Origin: Linnemannia schmuckeri
Taxonomy: Eukaryota; Mortierellomycota; Mortierellomycetes; Mortierellales; Mortierellaceae
Reading direction: 5' to 3'
Length of the DNA stretch: 64,000 nucleotides
NCBI GenBank assembly: GCA_029449235.1
Contig: JANATG010000017.1
Location: 202,001-266,000 of the forward strand
Part shown: positions 21,402-31,374 of the stretch, one piece after another
How positions within the stretch are numbered: the stretch's first letter is position 1
Layout: each line of letters begins with the position of its first letter
Translations under genes and position numbers: made by a program
Notes under the pieces: model-generated
What the model saw: only the letters and a program-made list of their open reading frames with translations
Told to the model about the DNA's origin: nothing
The model's database searches: none

Positions 21402-22348
21402 TGGGAGCTCTGTCCTCGGCCGCGACCCCGTCCGCGGTTGCTCTTGGGAAAACCCTGTGACGGATACTGTCCGTTGCTACTAAAGTTATTGTACTCTTGG
21501 GGTGAGAAACCAAAAGGTTGTTGTTGTTGATACGGGGGCGCTGTTTGATATGCAGGAGAGTATTGTTGGTACTGGGCCTGCTGGTACTGCTGTTGATATT
21601 GGGGTCGTTGTTGCTGCTGTTGAGCGGAGTGGAAGTTGCCGCTACCCCAACCACGGCCGCCGCCACGACCGCCTCTGCCTCCTCGACCCGATCCTCCTTC
21701 GGGTTTCTTGGATGGTAAGGCTTTGGCGTATTCCTGCGCCTCTTTGATACTGGCTTTGATGGTCTCCTGTGAGGTGCTGACGCCTTTTTTCTTCTCAGGA
21801 ACGGGCTGGAGACCTTTTGCTCGCAAATAATTGTTGATGCGCAGCTCCTGAATTTCTCTGGCATTGATGGCCAGTTGACTGCGCATGATCTGAAGAAACT
21901 CCGACACTGTTTGGAGCGCCGTCGGATCTGTGACTCTTGCCAAGAAGTCAACTGCGAAGTCGTCGAGCGGCCGAGTGGAATAGGCCTGACGTTCGATGAT
22001 CTTGACGAGAGCTTGCTCAAAGTGGTGATAGGGCGAGGAACGATCGACTGGGAATGGAAGATCCCAACTGGGAGCAGTGTATTGCTGAAGAGGATTCTTG
22101 TCGAAAAGGAGGTCCTTGGGTGAGATGGTGTCGTCTTCTGGATCCTCTGGGGGAAAGAAAAAATGCTCACCGGAGATGGAAGGAATGAAATCCTTGGCCT
22201 GATCAGTAATGATAAGTTGTTTGGTACGGGGAAGCTCCACAGTGGTAAGGGATTGTTGGGAAGCGAGAAGAGCTTTGAGATTGGCCAGCTCCTCTGGAGA
22301 GAAAGAAGAGAGGGAAAGAGGTACATGATTGTCGGTATTGTCGCTCAT
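21398..22348 (-). CDS. DIRS-2 Gag-like protein
   Basis: 316 residues from MSDNTDNH. I chose this Met because the upstream extension is encoded by the terminal repeat. The N-terminal half is mixed alpha-helical, with VDFLARVTDPTALQTV. The C-terminus is rich in Gly/Arg (RGGRGGRGGG), then Gln/Tyr (a QYQQ-type prion-like tract) and ends RGRGRGQSSQ. The RGG and Gln-rich tail suits RNA binding and particle assembly. Overlap with the RT frame is about 4 bp. Confidence 0.82.
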   Translation of the reverse strand: MSDNTDNHVPLSLSSFSPEELANLKALLASQQSLTTVELPRTKQLIITDQAKDFIPSISGEHFFFPPEDPEDDTISPKDLLFDKNPLQQYTAPSWDLPFPVDRSSPYHHFEQALVKIIERQAYSTRPLDDFAVDFLARVTDPTALQTVSEFLQIMRSQLAINAREIQELRINNYLRAKGLQPVPEKKKGVSTSQETIKASIKEAQEYAKALPSKKPEGGSGRGGRGGRGGGRGWGSGNFHSAQQQQQRPQYQQQYQQAQYQQYSPAYQTAPPYQQQQPFGFSPQEYNNFSSNGQYPSQGFPKSNRGRGRGRGQSSQ

Positions 22349-22529
22349 GAAGGGAAGGAATCGAAGCTGTGGATGAGTTCCTGAAGAGCGACGAAAAAAG
22401 AAGTGAGGAGCATTTTCCGGTGGAGGGATCCATAGCCTTTTATTTTTTTTTTTTTTTCTAGTTAGTTTTCGTCGGTTCAAAAAATAAAATGAAGTCACAC
22501 ACATATGGACATGGCACCGTAGACAATGA

Positions 22530-22865
22530 ACAATCATTCACGTCATAGGTCATAGTCTCCCCTCCCTATTTTTTTGTACATCCACTATATACATCCACAA
22601 GAATAAAACAAACCAAATCAACCTCTTTCAATCAATCAGATTCGTAGCGATGATCACATGGCAAACACATCTTGCTACTTGCTACTGCCTATCCTCCGCT
22701 ATAAAAACAAACACAAGCCAACACGCCATAAAACAGAACAGAATAGAACAGAACAGAACAGAACAATTAAGAAAAACCAAACATTAAGAAAAACTGAACC
22801 CGGGTTCTAATCCAAGTACAAACAAAAACACAAAGAATTTTTTTATATGGCACACTCACAATGAA
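22530..22865. other. Spacer left of DIRS-2 with AGAAC-type microsatellite
   Basis: No gene. A short AACAG/AATAG pentamer array lies at about 22732-22764. Confidence 0.5.
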
Positions 22866-23147
22866 GAAAATGATTGATCAGTACAATGATTGATCAATAA
22901 AATGGATACAATGATTGATCAGTACAATATTTGATTAGTGCAATGTTTGTTTAGTGCAATGATTGATCAGTGCAACGATTGATCAGTGCAATGATTGATC
23001 AGTGCAATGATTGATCAGTGCAACGATTGATCAGTGCAACGATTGATCAGTGCAACGATTGATCAGTGCAACGATTGATCAGTGCAACGATTGATCAGTG
23101 CAACGATTGATCAGTGCAACGATTGATCAGTGCAATGGTTGGTCAAT
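22866..23147. repeat. 16-bp minisatellite containing TGATCA
   Basis: Tandem copies of a unit like GATTGATCAGTGCAAC (some with T for C). The most uniform block is at about 22965-23135. Each unit holds the palindrome TGATCA. Confidence 0.85.
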
Positions 23148-23507
23148 AAAATCATCACTATTCCTCATCTCTCCACCTATGTGTTATCTATTCGGATCAT
23201 CACATCATCGCGTACCACACTTTCGGATCATCACGTGGTCAATGATCATCACTCATTATCTGCCTATCAGCTCTCAATCATAAACATCGCCTTAATTCTA
23301 CGAGTATTACATACACATACAAGTACAAGTACACCTATAATGTCCTGTCACAAAACTATCAACAAATAACAAAAAGCCACCATAAGCCTCATACCGGCAC
23401 TTAGTAAAAAGCGCCTTGAACCAACAGAAAAGCTATATAGCAGAGTGCTCCCATGTATACAGTGACGTAATCACTTTTCTTATTAAGTGTAGTTTATAAT
23501 TTATAAT

Positions 23508-23624
23508 AACTGGCTTGTGGCAGCCAAGCGTTCATAGCGACGTTGCTTTTTGATCCTTCGATGTCGGCTCTTTCTCTCCTTCTTCTGCCGAATTCGGCGG
23601 GCGCGTTGTCGATGCTTTGTTCAC
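23508..23624 (+). repeat. 28S-derived dispersed repeat, copy 1
   Basis: Starts TAACTGGCTTGTGGCAGCC and follows 28S rRNA for about 65 bp. It then continues as a diverged 28S-like segment with CCGAATTCGGCGG, ending GATGCTTTGTTCAC. The pogo element is inserted directly after it. Beyond pogo the sequence resumes with a TTAAGGGG motif seen after other copies. Confidence 0.8.
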
Positions 23625-23626
23625 TA

Positions 23627-25866
23627 CACTCCCTTTTGCCATAAAATGCACTTTTCATAGCAAAGATGCATTTTATCGACTGAATTAGAATATATAAGGG
23701 GTGCTATTCAATCAAATTTATTTCTGCTTGGATATACGGATCATCTCACGTGCTGTTTTCCGGTGGGTTGCGACTTCACCCCCAAGCAACTCGATCACCA
23801 TAGTCGCCAAACTCTGACCTTCGTACTTAAACTTGAACGACTCGACAGCATCAAGTTCGATGGAGGAGCTCCTGTCTCGCGAGCCGTACCTCTTGGCGAT
23901 CTTGTTGTGCAGCTTCTGTTTGATCTCCTCTGCCATATCTTGTGCATCCTTTTGGTTCTTGTCGAGGGAAAACTCGATCTTGTCCCCGTCCATGGCCGAA
24001 GCAATCAATCGTATATAACGTCGCTTGACTTGACTTGCGTCAGTGTCCGCCATAGGTGGATACAGTGGTGGTCTTTCCTTTATATCCATTGATTCATGTT
24101 CCAGTTTGTCAGCTTGAGCCTTTGAAAGAACGCCTGCTTTGCAAAAGCAATGCCTCACCGTCACGGCCTTGACATGCGACCATGCGTATGGAATAAGCGA
24201 CCATGCCTCGCCGTTGGTAATCTTCTCTCCGGTGGCATACTCCTTTGTAACCGCTTTGTTGCTGAGCATCTCGAGGTAGTGTCGTTTAAATACGCTGATT
24301 ATTCCTGCGTCCAAAGGTTGGGTAACGGATGTCGAATTGGGTGGCAGGCGCTCAATCTGAAGATGTTTCCATGTCTCTCCTGCAAGTGGATCGTTGCCGC
24401 TAGACTTGTCGCGTCTAAAGTTGCCGTGTGCTCCACATGAGTCAATAAGTAGAAGACTCCTGTTGGAAAGGCTGTCATCCAGAGAGTGAAGCCACGCTTT
24501 GAAAAGATCCATGGTCATGTATCCGTTTTCATGCTTCATCGAGGTAATAGGCATCTCAGGGCATGGCTGGATACCTCGAGCAAGGTGCGCGCCTAAATAA
24601 CAGGCAATTAGACAAAAGTATTAATTTTCTTCGCATATTATCCTCTACTACTATAAAACACAACGTTTTTACGCCCTTACTAATAACTTGCGGTCTCAGA
24701 GCCTCTACTGTTGCTGCTCTGACAAGCGAAGATCCAGTAGCGTTGACACAGAAGAGAATCAACACTCGAGATGCTCCCCGCTCTGGTTTGGCGCCGCTTA
24801 TTAACTCCTTCGTAGTGTATGAGTGAGTGGAAAGCTCCCTGAGGTACATGCCAGTCTCATCGCAATTATAAATGTCGTCGGGTTCGAAGCCAGTGGATAT
24901 TTTGCGGATTTCTTCCATCCTTCCAGCAATGGCATCCATGTCGACAGACCCTGCCTCTCCTCTGAGACTACAGTAGGCGACACCGTACTCCTGCGTCATC
25001 CTCGAGCGCCACGATGTCGTAAAAGAGATTGGGCGACCATGAGGGATATCATCGAAGTCGTAAATGTCGTCCGTGAGAATGTGAAGAACGGAATTGGCTG
25101 CGGCCTGAAGTTGAAGGCCACTAACAACGCCGTTGCTCTTCCGAACCTCCAGTAGCCACTCGTGGACGGTTCTGTCCATTATGTGTCGTATCAGGTCGAT
25201 AGGACTGCTGGAGAGCTTGTATTTGTTGCCTCGACCATGAGCCACATCAAACTTGATCTTGTCGAAGTTCTTATCCCATTCCTGGATCATTTGTCTCTGG
25301 ATGGGGATGTGTATGAACTTGCCAAAGTTAGATGCTGTAACCTTCACGTCAGTCCTCTTGCTGTGGTGGCGAAAGATCTCGACCATCTCCATCCGCTTCC
25401 TTAGAGGATATGCTTCACCTCTCTCACCCCTATGGCGTTTCTTATCGGCGGGTTTTTGAGGCTGGAGTTCGACAGCCATGTCGGTGCCAACCCGAGCTTC
25501 AGCCAACAGTGCGTGATACCAAAGCGTCTGTGCCTCCTCCGGTCGCGTTGAGGTCCTGTTCGGGAATTCGTTCACAGTAGATGTAATGTCCGAAAGAGGG
25601 AGCCCATCCGGATGTGTGCCGGTGCTGATACAGGATCCTTTGTTTTTTGGCATATGGGTTTATTTAGAAAGACAATAATCAGTGAGGATGTTGAAAGGCA
25701 ATGTATGTATGGGAAAATGCTGCTGATGCAGATATGAGGCAAACTATGCGAGGATATAAGGGGAATTCTACGTCACCACCTGATTGAATAACAATTTCTT
25801 CAGTTGATAAAAATCGATAAAATGCATCTTTGCTATGAAAAGTGCATTTTATGGCAAAAGGGAGTG
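23627..25866 (-). mobile_element. Complete pogo-like DNA transposon
   Basis: 2240 bp, flanked on both sides by TA (23625-23626 and 25867-25868), the target-site duplication of the Tc1/mariner/pogo superfamily. Perfect 53-bp terminal inverted repeats at 23627-23679 and 25814-25866 start CACTCCCTTTTGCC. Each repeat is itself partly palindromic (ATGCACTTTTCATAG then CAAAGATGCAT). It contains one spliced transposase gene. It looks autonomous. Confidence 0.95.
23718..25653 (-). CDS. Pogo-family transposase (DDE_1), one intron
   Basis: Exon 1 is 25653-24681 and exon 2 is 24592-23718. The intron has a GTAAGG donor and a TTTAG acceptor in phase 1. Product 615 residues. The N-terminal third carries helix-rich, basic DNA-binding segments (RKRMEMVEIFRHH, IQRQMIQEWDKNF) in the position of the CENP-B-type HTH. 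The catalytic core shows the three acidic residues: D in YNCDETGMYL (about 264), D in LLLIDSCGAHGN (about 373) and D in VTQPLDAGIISVFK (about 420). The DDD type is usual for pogo and Tigger. The C-terminal part is charged. Without the intron the two frames look like separate truncated proteins. Activity is plausible because no stop interrupts the spliced frame. Confidence 0.92.
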
Positions 25867-25868
25867 TA

Positions 25869-26233
25869 GTTAAAATTTAAGTATTATTTAAGGGGCAGTC
25901 GGCTTGCAAATCTTGTTGCAAAATCTGAAGATTCGATAACTGCAGATGATCGTTGCGCCTGCAGTTGATAGAGGTTGTTGGTTCTGTTGCTCTTTAATAA
26001 ACACTAGTTTCGCTCGACGTACACGCACTGAAAATGATGGTCAGCAAATCGTTGGTAAAAGTGTCTCTGGAAAAGGGCAAAGAACACAAGAACCACCGTG
26101 CCTCCATTTTTCTATCTACGTAGTATCTGCATTGTTCTAGTACGGTGAGGTAGACAAAGGGGGTATGGATTCTGCAACAACACGTATGAATGTGGTCTGT
26201 GTCTACGCGCGTTAACGTGTTGCGTTCTGTGAT
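25869..26233. other. Body of a dispersed repeat, no gene
   Basis: Starts with a TTAAGGGG motif (about 25888), then has a palindrome-rich part around 25940-25970 (CTGCAG twice). It ends with a segment like GAATGTGGTCTGTG then ACGCGCG (about 26189-26212), which is also found at 39208-39232. It seems to be the downstream part of the repeat unit that begins at 23508. Confidence 0.5.
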
Positions 26234-26559
26234 TGTTTCACGGGGGAGGGCTCGCGGCAGAATTATAGGAACGTTGTCAGTTCCACAATCGGTTCTACAA
26301 AACTGGACTCTATGCGATGCAGATGCTATCCGTTAGTCCAGTGTCTATACAGTAAAGGAGACCATGTATTATTGTTATCTCTTATGAAGGGTTTGTTACC
26401 TATGCGATGCAGATGCTATCCGTTAGTCCAGTGTCTATACAGTAAAGGAGACAAAGAACAACAAACAGCTTCTACCCCACATAAATACTACTCTAGAAGA
26501 ACGATCGGCTACACTACTATGACGTCATCATTCTGGAGGGTGCCACCAAATTTGTAACA
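26234..26559 (-). repeat. Solo LTR related to the Gypsy element
   Basis: 326 bp, TG...CA ended, flanked on both sides by TGAT (26230-26233 and 26560-26563). The layout matches the 359-bp Gypsy LTR: a GGGGAGGG/AGGGAGAGGG start, an AATTATAGGA or AGTTATAGGA segment, then a direct duplication of about 52 bp (26314-26365 and 26400-26451). It interrupts a repeat: the sequence to its right (GAATCAAATTTATTTTG) matches 39266-39282 where no LTR is present. Confidence 0.85.
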
Positions 26560-26572
26560 TGATGAATCAAAT

Positions 26573-28012
26573 TTATTTTGTTCTTAAGGGGTTTAAGCCT
26601 TGTATGCCCCTAATGGTTACCGTCGAGTTGGTCTTGAGTGCCTCAGACAGCGCCTGAGCTCCGTTGGGTCCGATCGAGTTGCGCCCTAAGTCCAAAGTGG
26701 TCAGAGTCGAGTTGGTCTTGAGTGCCTCGGACAGCGCAACAGCTCCGTTGGGTCCAATCGAGTTGCTCCTCAAGTCCAAATTGGTCAGAGTCGAGTTGGA
26801 CTTGAGCGCCTCAGACAGCGCCTGAGCTCCGTTGTCTCCGATCGAGTTGCTCCACAACTTCAAAGTGATCAGAATCGAGTTGGTCTTGAGTGCCTCAGAC
26901 AGCGCCTGAGCTCCGTTGGGTCCGATCGAGTTGCGCCCTAAGTCCAAAGTGGTCAGAGTCGAGTTGGTCTTAAGTGCCTCAGACAGCGCCTGAGCTCCGT
27001 TGGATCCGATCGAGTTGCCCCACAAATTCAAAATGGCCAGAATCGAATTGATCTTGAGTGCCTCAGACAGCGCCTGAGCTCCGTTGTCTCCGATCGAGTT
27101 GTAGTGCAAGTCCAAAGTGGTGAGAGTCGAGTTGATCTTGAGTGCCTCAGACAGCGCCTGAGCTCCGTTGTCTCCGATCAAGTTTTCGCACAAGTCCAAA
27201 GTGGTCAGAGTCGAGTTGGTCTTGAGTGCCTCCGACAGTGCCTGGGCTCCGTTGTCTCCGGTCGAGTTGCTCCGCAAATCCAAAGTGGTCAGAGTCGAGT
27301 TGGTCTTGAGTGCCTCAGACAGCGCCTGAGCTCCGTTGGATCCGATCGAGTTGTAGTCCAAGTACAAAGTGGTCAGAGTCGAGTTGGTCTTGAGTGCCTC
27401 AGACAGCGCCTGAGCTCCGTTGTCTCCGATCGAGTTGTAGTCCAAGTCCAAAGTGGTCAGAGTCGAGTTGGTCTTGAGTGCCTCCGACAGTGCCTGGGCT
27501 CCGTTGTCTCCGGTCGAGTTGCTCCGCAAATCCAAAGTGGTCAGAGTCGAGTTGGTCTTGAGTGCCTCAGACAGCGCCTGAGCTCCGTTGGATCCGATCG
27601 AGTTGCTCTCCAACTCTAAAGTGGTCAGAGTCGAGTTGGTCTTGAGTGCCTCAGACAGCGCCTGAGCTCCGTTGTCTCCGATCGAGTTGCCCCGCAAGTT
27701 CAAAGTGGTCAGAGTCGAGTTGGCCATGACGCTAGAAACTACATTGTCTCGTACAGATGTCGATAATAGTGTTTCATAGGCAGAGCTCTGAATATAAAGG
27801 CGTTGTATAAGGTGCTTGTTTCTCTCGACAGATTCCATGCTGGGGCCATGTTTCGACAGCGCAACAGAGTTGTAGAGTGGCGGTGTAAATGAGTCGTTCC
27901 AATCCTGACTCACACGCGCACAGGATGCGAGGTCTTTAAGGCCAAGACTGCTGGCAATGATTGAGCGAATCTCATGTAGATCGAGGGGATGTGTCCGGAA
28001 TATCTTAGTCAT
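26573..28012 (-). CDS. F-box-like protein with ribonuclease-inhibitor-type LRRs
   Basis: 479 residues from MTKIFRTH; an in-frame extension of 65 hydrophobic and Ser-rich residues upstream is probably leader. Residues 1-60 look like a degenerate F-box (IRSIIASSLGLKDLASCARVSQDWN). From about residue 100 there are 13 complete 28-residue repeats of the pattern NSTLTTLDLxxNSIGxNGAQALSEALK and part of another. This is the RNI/NLRC3-like LRR form. Such proteins act as substrate adaptors or scaffolds; the partner is unknown. The repeats are so alike at DNA level that the gene is effectively an 84-bp coding minisatellite. The stop lies close to a repeat border with TTAAGGGG. Confidence 0.85.
   Translation of the reverse strand: MTKIFRTHPLDLHEIRSIIASSLGLKDLASCARVSQDWNDSFTPPLYNSVALSKHGPSMESVERNKHLIQRLYIQSSAYETLLSTSVRDNVVSSVMANSTLTTLNLRGNSIGDNGAQALSEALKTNSTLTTLELESNSIGSNGAQALSEALKTNSTLTTLDLRSNSTGDNGAQALSEALKTNSTLTTLDLDYNSIGDNGAQALSEALKTNSTLTTLYLDYNSIGSNGAQALSEALKTNSTLTTLDLRSNSTGDNGAQALSEALKTNSTLTTLDLCENLIGDNGAQALSEALKINSTLTTLDLHYNSIGDNGAQALSEALKINSILAILNLWGNSIGSNGAQALSEALKTNSTLTTLDLGRNSIGPNGAQALSEALKTNSILITLKLWSNSIGDNGAQALSEALKSNSTLTNLDLRSNSIGPNGAVALSEALKTNSTLTTLDLGRNSIGPNGAQALSEALKTNSTVTIRGIQGLNPLRTK
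26625..27725 (-). repeat. 84-bp coding tandem repeat (LRR units)
   Basis: About 13 tandem 84-bp units inside the LRR gene, with very high identity in the GCTCAGGCGCTGTCTGAG core. Copy number is likely to vary between strains. Confidence 0.85.
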
Positions 28013-28211
28013 AAAGATGAAAAGCGCGACAATCGTGACGGGGATGGTGACGAGGATAGTGATGATGGGGTCACAAGAAGGTGCGATAACAAAGGAGGAA
28101 TGAGGAAAAGAAAGAAATAAGAAGGAACGAACTGAAGAGGATGAACAAGACGACAGTGATGTAAAGTAGTCAATAACGTGGATAAAGATATAAAGGATGG
28201 CAGACACTAAT

Positions 28212-28484
28212 TGTAATAGTAACAGAGCAAGGGAGTGTGAATGAGGGAATGAGCAAGAGGAGGAAGCGAGAGAGACAAGACTACTAGGGGAAAGTGGAAG
28301 AGGCTAGAAAATGAACCCGTTTTATGAAACAAGAAGAGAGGGGTATTTATACTAGTGTACAGAAGGGTCGAAGGCGTGGTAAGTAGAGGCGCAGTAGTGG
28401 GAGTTGGTGGAATCATAGTTGCTAGGGCTGGTGAGAGCGTAGTAAGGAAGGTGAAGCAGAAGGACATTCTAGAATACTGTGGCA
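28212..28484 (-). repeat. Solo LTR, second family
   Basis: 273 bp, TG...CA ended, flanked by a 5-bp duplication CTAAT (28207-28211 and 28485-28489). It contains GTATTTATACTAGTGT, whose complement gives a TATAAATA box, so the LTR probably points to the minus strand, towards the LRR gene. It is related to the LTR at 38874-39088. Confidence 0.82.
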
Positions 28485-28588
28485 CTAATCTTATGCATCA
28501 ATTGCTCTCAAGTGAGCACTGTCAAAGAAAGCTACAATCCATATTTTTCATGGGTCCTCAAGTAAATGTACAATCTGTGAGAGAAGGG

Positions 28589-28703
28589 TAACTGGCTTGT
28601 GGCAGCCAAGCGTTCATAGCGACGTTGCTTTTTGATCCTTCGATGTCGGCTCTTTCTCTCCTTCTGCCGAATTCGGCGGGCGCGTTGTCGATGCTTTGTT
28701 CAC
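28589..28703 (+). repeat. 28S-derived dispersed repeat, copy 2
   Basis: 115 bp from TAACTGGCTTGTGGC to GCTTTGTTCAC, nearly identical to copy 1. A truncated DIRS element follows. Confidence 0.82.
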
Positions 28704-28893
28704 TTTTATTCTTCCTTGCCAGGGACTCTATCTGTGTGTATCATTCTTTTAATGTGACCGTGACTTCCGAAAAAAAAAAATTGAAAATGAAAACAAACTA
28801 CTAAACAAAAGGGGACTCTAGACGATCTCTTGATCTCTATCATTCTTTTTCACGGCCGGAACACTCTCCCCGAATCTCTGAACGATCCTCCCC

Positions 28894-29844
28894 ATGTCCC
28901 ATGCACCCAATTCTACAACCCCTGAAGTCAATATCGACATTCATGCGACCCTTCGCCTTATGCAGGAGCAGATGCAGCAACAACAGCTCCTTTTACAACA
29001 GCAACAAGCAAGGATTCAACAACTGGAAGCCGAATCCATCGAACAGGACGGGAGACTGGTCTACAAGAACCCTCGAGCAACCCTCATCAAGCTTCGCCAG
29101 GAACTTCTCGATGTCTACCCAGCCATTGGCGAGTCCAAGTTCTTCGACTCGGAGCTACCCAAGAACCACGACGTTTTTAACTGGAACGACTATCACTACA
29201 CCGAGGGTATGGATTACAAACCTCCCCCGGTTTTGCAGCACTCTGAGGTATCCCTCTCAGGCCCAGCCAAACGACACGAAAGCGATTTGGTATCGATCCA
29301 GGGATATTTGGCTCAATCGACCCGATTCTTCGACACCTACGCTTTTGAGATCGTTGAAGACGGAGAAGAACAATCGGATTTCGGCAAAAAGATGCTTGGT
29401 TTCCTCAACACGGTACGCATCTCCACGGCTCACGACGCTTCCAGGATCAGTCGGATGCGAGAGAACCTTTACCTTGATGAGCTCGGCATCAAGCATGGAA
29501 ATGACAAGGAGGAATCTCTTTTCACTTTGGAATCATTGGCTGCTAAAAAAGCAGCCGCGGACTTGGTTCGGAAGACATACAAGAAATACGAACCTCCAAA
29601 GGACAAAACCAAAAAACCTGACAACAAAACCAGCAAGGACAAGTCAGGATCAGGCGACAAACCCAAAGACCAACAGTCGGGCAAGTCGTACTCTAAGGAC
29701 AAGTCAGGATATAAATCTGACAACGGCAAGTCGGGCTACAAGTCGGATGGAGGCAAGTCTGGTGGCAAGCCTCGTAACAAGTCTAGCAGCGGACAAGGCA
29801 GGAAGCAGTCAGACCAGGGAAACGACGGAGAGAAGTCGGATTAG
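28894..29844 (+). CDS. DIRS Gag-like protein (third lineage)
   Basis: 316 residues. An N-terminal Gln-rich coiled-coil segment (about 25-50) precedes a globular part with KNPRATLIKLRQELLD and an Arg-rich helix. The C-terminal 90 residues are Lys/Ser/Gly-rich (repeats of KDKSG and KSDNGKSG), suited to nucleic-acid binding. Unlike the Gag of DIRS-2 it has no RGG or QYQQ tract. It is followed at once by the RT frame. Confidence 0.75.
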   Translation: MSHAPNSTTPEVNIDIHATLRLMQEQMQQQQLLLQQQQARIQQLEAESIEQDGRLVYKNPRATLIKLRQELLDVYPAIGESKFFDSELPKNHDVFNWNDYHYTEGMDYKPPPVLQHSEVSLSGPAKRHESDLVSIQGYLAQSTRFFDTYAFEIVEDGEEQSDFGKKMLGFLNTVRISTAHDASRISRMRENLYLDELGIKHGNDKEESLFTLESLAAKKAAADLVRKTYKKYEPPKDKTKKPDNKTSKDKSGSGDKPKDQQSGKSYSKDKSGYKSDNGKSGYKSDGGKSGGKPRNKSSSGQGRKQSDQGNDGEKSD

Positions 29845-30416
29845 TAGGTGGTCGACTTCTCCAGTTTCAGGAGGCATGGAGGGAGATGACGGATTCGACA
29901 TGGGTCAACAACATCATCAAGTCGGGTTACAGCATCATCTTCGACCGACCCCCACCACTACGCCTACCACCACTGCACGATCCGTTCAATTCGCCGGAGG
30001 AACGGATAGCCATCGACGCAGAGGTCCGTTCTTTATTACAAAAAAGGGCTATCGAAGGCTGCAGCGGGAAGGGATTCTACAGTCGTATCTTCACGATCCC
30101 CAAAAAGACAGGGGACCTACGTCCAGTGTTGAACTTGCGTCCGCTCAACCAGTTCTTGACAGCACCAAAGTTCAAGATGGAAACCCTCACCAATGTTTGC
30201 AGGATGCTCAAACCCAACGATTGGCTTACGAGTATCGACCTCAGCGATGCCTTCCTGCATGTGGCAGTACACCCGGCATCTCGCAAGTACCTCCGCTTCA
30301 GATGGGGAGGGGCATCATACCAATTCCGGACTCTGCCCTTCGGACATTCACTTTCCCCCTTTGTATTCACAAAAATTGTCCGTCCGATTCTCAAGTGGGC
30401 AAGGGAGAAAGGGATC
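29844..30416 (+). pseudogene. DIRS reverse transcriptase, N-terminal half only
   Basis: Begins with the DIRS lead VGGRLLQFQEAW, overlapping the Gag stop by a base. It continues through LRPVLNLRPLNQF, SIDLSDAFLHV and LPFGHSLSPFVFTKIV to WAREKGIRG. Homology then ends and the frame runs on through unrelated sequence to a stop at 30512. The YLDD active site is missing, so the product is inactive. Confidence 0.85.
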
Positions 30417-30420
30417 AGGG

Positions 30421-30746
30421 GGGTGGTCAAAATGGCAAAGATGGGAAATACTAGGCTAACGGAGCATTCTCAGCCAATCGTTTTGTTTCAGGTCAAAGAT
30501 CGCAAATACTAAACATTGCACAAATCCTACACTCAAATCACCAATCATTTTGTCCCAAAGATGACGTTTTTTTTTTCACTTTATCTTTAGTATCCTCTGA
30601 TACCAAGCATAGTACACTCGGACCCTCACGACTTGCACAAGACTTTTGTGGAGTAATCTTCATATATTTTCTTCCCATCTCCACCCCCTTCCTTCTTTTT
30701 TTTGTCCACTCCACCTCATCGGTCCCCTGCCAAATCCCTTCTCGCC
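30421..30746. other. Spacer with possible promoter of the next gene
   Basis: No gene. A T-rich tract is followed by a CT-rich stretch (30660-30740) ahead of the ATG at 30747, as is common for fungal promoters. Confidence 0.35.
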
Positions 30747-31374
30747 ATGTCGTCCCGTCAGAGAACCATGTCCCTACGCTCTCGCAATGTCCCTGCTCGC
30801 TATTCTCCATCTCTTCCTGAACTATGTTCTTTCGACCCACTTCCAGCTGCCTCGGCTTTGCAATCCGTCACCTTGTCCAAACGGTCCAAGGATGCTGCAG
30901 GCCATTCCAAGGAGGGCGCCACAGCTCACCCTTCCAAACGCCAGAAGGGTCAACTGCGGGCAGTCACTTCCGCTCCTCCCCATACCATCGCCCCAGGCGA
31001 CCAAGAAGACGAGCCTCTTGTTCTCCATCGTTCTCGCGGCAAGCAACATGCTCCTTCGCCCGTCACATCTTCAGCTACTCCTCCACCCGCCACCCATTTA
31101 CCAGCTCCTGTGCCTTCCACATCTTCACCTGCTCCTCCAACCTCACTAGCTGCTATGACGTCCGTGTTGACATTCCCCTCGCCCAACGTGCCATTGGCCT
31201 CTGTCGACAATAATGACGAGAACATGCCACCCCCCGCCCTACGCACTCAGACACCCGATCGTCTTTCCGGCCAATGCAGGCGCAGTAGATTCAAAGGATT
31301 CAACGATGCCTACGAGGAGCTGGTGGTATGGATGACCACTGGTGACAACTTGCAGCGGACGACGTTAAGGGCTG
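30747..31374 (+). pseudogene. Unknown protein, 3' end replaced by an LTR
   Basis: About 209 codons are open before the LTR border at 31375. The protein is Ser/Pro/Ala-rich and basic, with a conserved-looking end (RSRFKGFNDAYEELVVWMTTGDN). The frame runs 50 bp into the LTR and stops at 31424. I do not recognise the family. The disordered N-terminus and folded C-terminus suggest that only the front of a larger protein remains. Confidence 0.5.

Larger units (their letters stand above)
18275..22529 (-). mobile_element. DIRS-2, complete DIRS retrotransposon
   Basis: Element of about 4255 bp. Left end in element orientation at about 22529 and right end at about 18275, both defined by loss of identity with the internal complementary region. 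Inverted terminal repeats of about 110 bp with a homopolymer core lie at about 22397-22506 and 18332-18446. The internal complementary region is at about 18480-18560. No target-site duplication is seen, as expected. Gene order is Gag, RT-RNase H, and an overlapping tyrosine recombinase. The RT carries a one-base frameshift, so this copy is probably non-autonomous. Confidence 0.9.
28704..30420 (+). mobile_element. Truncated DIRS element of a different lineage
   Basis: Holds a Gag-like gene and the first part of RT. Sequence similarity to a DIRS RT stops at about 30416, before the YLDD box; RNase H and recombinase are missing. The exact left end between 28704 and 28893 was not found. Confidence 0.75.

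Noticed and set aside
20917..22326. Long Pro/Arg-rich minus-strand frame over the DIRS-2 Gag gene
   Set aside because: Shadow of Gag in another frame, with low-complexity content.
22866..23147. CRISPR-like array
   Set aside because: The units are head-to-tail without unique spacers and the genome is eukaryotic; it is a minisatellite.
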